Source: Gammaproteobacteria bacterium
GTDB lineage: Bacteria; Pseudomonadota; Gammaproteobacteria; Pseudomonadales; UBA5518
Assembly (NCBI GenBank): GCA_016705365.1
Contig: JADIYI010000008.1
Span: 124,001 to 188,000, forward strand
Reading direction: 5' to 3'
DNA: 64,000 nt
A program made the translations under genes and the position numbers. Under the pieces are notes generated by a model. It was not told the origin of the DNA, made no database searches, and saw nothing but the letters and a program-made list of their open reading frames with translations. Position 1 is the stretch's first letter, and every line of letters begins with the position of its first letter. Below are positions 62,519 to 64,000 of the stretch, piece after piece.

Positions 62519-64000
62519 TCAGAGGCGGATGTTGTCGTAATACGGGATCATGATCTCGTTCTCCGCCGGATTGTCGGCGCCGACCATCGCCGGCATGCTC
62601 GGGTGCATCTCGTCCGGGTCGATCAGCACGTTGATGCACGCGGGCCGGCCCGAGTCGAGTGCACGACGCAGCGCCGGGGCCAGCTCGGCGAGGCGTTCGA
62701 CCCGCTCGGCATGACAGCCGAACGCGGCCGCGACGGTTTCGTACGGTGTGTCCGGCAGCGAGCAGATCACGCGCTGCTCACGCCCGTACACCAGATCCTG
62801 CCCATGCGCCGACATGCCCCAGAGCCGGTTGTTCAGGATCACCGTGACCACCGGCAGACCGTGGCGCGCCATCGTCTCGAATTCCTGGATGTGAAAGCCG
62901 ATCGCGCCGTCGCCGGTGATCTGCAGCACCCGCTTGTCGGGGTGCGCGATCGCGGCGCCGATCGCCATTCCCGGCCCCACGCCGAGGCAGCCGTGATAAC
63001 CGGCTCCGATCAACTGCCACGATGCGCTGGCGCGCAGCACCATGTGGCTCCACGCCGACGCCTCGCCGCCGTCGACCACGTAGATCGTCTCCGGCGGCGC
63101 GGCAGCGGCGATCGCAGCCACCGCGTGGTATGGGTGTACCGGCGTCGCCGCGGGATCGGGCGCACCGTAGAGCGAACCGGCGAGGTGCTTGAGTCCGGTG
63201 GCGGTCGCTGCCCATGTCGAGCGGTCCGGCCAGTCGATGCCGACGGCCGCGTCGGCAAGCGCGTGCAAGGCCTCGCGCGCATCGGCGAGCACCGGTATGC
63301 GCACCTCGCGCAGACGTCCGAACTCGGGTGCGTGCAGATCGATCTGCGCGACCGGAACACCGGGCGCGACCGGCGTACCATGGCGTCCGCCGGTGAACAG
63401 GCCGAAACGCGCCCCGACCACCAGCAGTGCGTCCACTCCCGGCTGCCCCATCATGCCAAGCAGCGACAGCAGCGCGAGATCCTTGCCGTACAGGGGATGG
63501 TCATACGGCAGAGCGCCATAACCATGACCGCCGCAGAAGACCGGAATGCCGCTCGCCTCGGCGAAGCGCAGCAGCTCGGCCTCGGCTGCGGCGAGGCGGA
63601 TGCCATTGCCGACGAACAGAGCTGGACGCTCGGCCGCACGCAGCATCGCGATGATCGCGGCCACGTCCCGCGGTGCCGGCGCCGGGGTGGTGCGGACCCC
63701 GAGCCCCGTCGGCGGGTGCACCAGGCTTTCGTCGACGGGAATGTGCAGCACGTCGATCGGGATTTCGAGCAGCACGGGCCCGGGGCGCCCGTTCAGGCAG
63801 GTGCGGACCGCCTGCGCGGTGAGTTCGGGAATGCGTTCGGTGTGCGTCACCCGGTGCGCCCACTTCACGCTCGGCGTGACCATGGCGATCTGGTCGATCC
63901 CGCCCTGCAGCGGGTTCGTCTCGACGTCACGCAAGGGCGGCGAACCGACGATGAACAGCGCCGGGATGCCGTCGAGAAACGCGTTGGCGATCGCGGTGAT
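62519..64000 (-). CDS. Thiamine-pyrophosphate enzyme (acetolactate-synthase-like), 5' end beyond window
   Basis: At least 494 residues visible, starting within the N-terminal PYR domain (ITAIANAFLDGIPALFIVGSPPLRDVE). Central domain with GIRLAAAEAELLRFAEASGIPV; C-terminal PP domain with the ThDP/metal motif QITGDGAIGFHIQEFETMARHG ending in ILNN. The family includes acetolactate synthase, benzoylformate decarboxylase and oxalyl-CoA decarboxylase; which one cannot be told without the missing N-terminus. Convergent with the EthD/VOC pair. Confidence 0.85.
   Translation of the reverse strand: MTAIANAFLDGIPALFIVGSPPLRDVETNPLQGGIDQIAMVTPSVKWAHRVTHTERIPELTAQAVRTCLNGRPGPVLLEIPIDVLHIPVDESLVHPPTGLGVRTTPAPAPRDVAAIIAMLRAAERPALFVGNGIRLAAAEAELLRFAEASGIPVFCGGHGYGALPYDHPLYGKDLALLSLLGMMGQPGVDALLVVGARFGLFTGGRHGTPVAPGVPVAQIDLHAPEFGRLREVRIPVLADAREALHALADAAVGIDWPDRSTWAATATGLKHLAGSLYGAPDPAATPVHPYHAVAAIAAAAPPETIYVVDGGEASAWSHMVLRASASWQLIGAGYHGCLGVGPGMAIGAAIAHPDKRVLQITGDGAIGFHIQEFETMARHGLPVVTVILNNRLWGMSAHGQDLVYGREQRVICSLPDTPYETVAAAFGCHAERVERLAELAPALRRALDSGRPACINVLIDPDEMHPSMPAMVGADNPAENEIMIPYYDNIRL

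Overview
The window is a piece of a GC-rich gammaproteobacterial chromosome. The left half (1-34611) is conserved core genome, all in an order familiar from Pseudomonadales and relatives: pnp-rpsO-truB-rbfA-infB-nusA-rimP-tRNA-fMet-tRNA-Leu-secG-tpiA-glmM-folP-ftsH-rlmE / yhbY / greA-carB-carA, then dapB-dnaJ-dnaK-grpE-hrcA, recN, fur, bamE, rnfH, ratA, smpB and the tmRNA gene ssrA (tag ANDDNYALAA). The genus cannot be named from the sequence. The mix of hrcA with sigma32-type promoters, a Pseudomonas-like Fur and possible steroid-type catabolic genes suggests an environmental or marine gammaproteobacterium.

The main departure from the usual core order is a block of three tandem LuxR-type regulators (20531-24160) inserted between dapB and carA.

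Directly behind ssrA lies an accessory and defence island (34612-50188). It holds a DUF1778/GNAT toxin-antitoxin pair, an AlpA-like regulator with a dead AbiEi-type antitoxin gene, and hipBA with three palindromic operators exactly 50 bp apart. A degenerate copy of the ssrA 3' end follows at 38586-38606 and looks like an attachment-site scar. Next come an intact AbiEi/AbiEii pair, a second AbiE pair whose antitoxin is frameshifted, and a complete four-gene Wadjet (jetABCD) anti-plasmid system. No integrase is visible.

Right of the island are an NTF2-like protein, a TetR-controlled tripartite ABC efflux operon with a perfect 46-bp palindrome at its promoter, and a b561-type cytochrome. The last part (55724-61110) contains a 1481-bp direct repeat carrying a ferredoxin plus a ferritin-like di-iron protein. 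The two copies flank a 3-ketosteroid-dehydrogenase-like flavoprotein, and transposase fragments (ISL3-like, IS3 OrfA-like) lie beside them. An EthD-type protein, a broken VOC gene and a thiamine-pyrophosphate enzyme that runs off the right edge complete the window.

Functionally, the left half is translation, transcription, chaperone, cell-wall precursor, folate and carbamoyl-phosphate housekeeping. The middle is anti-phage and anti-plasmid defence with addiction modules. The right end looks like a redox or catabolic cassette built by duplication, whose substrate is unknown.
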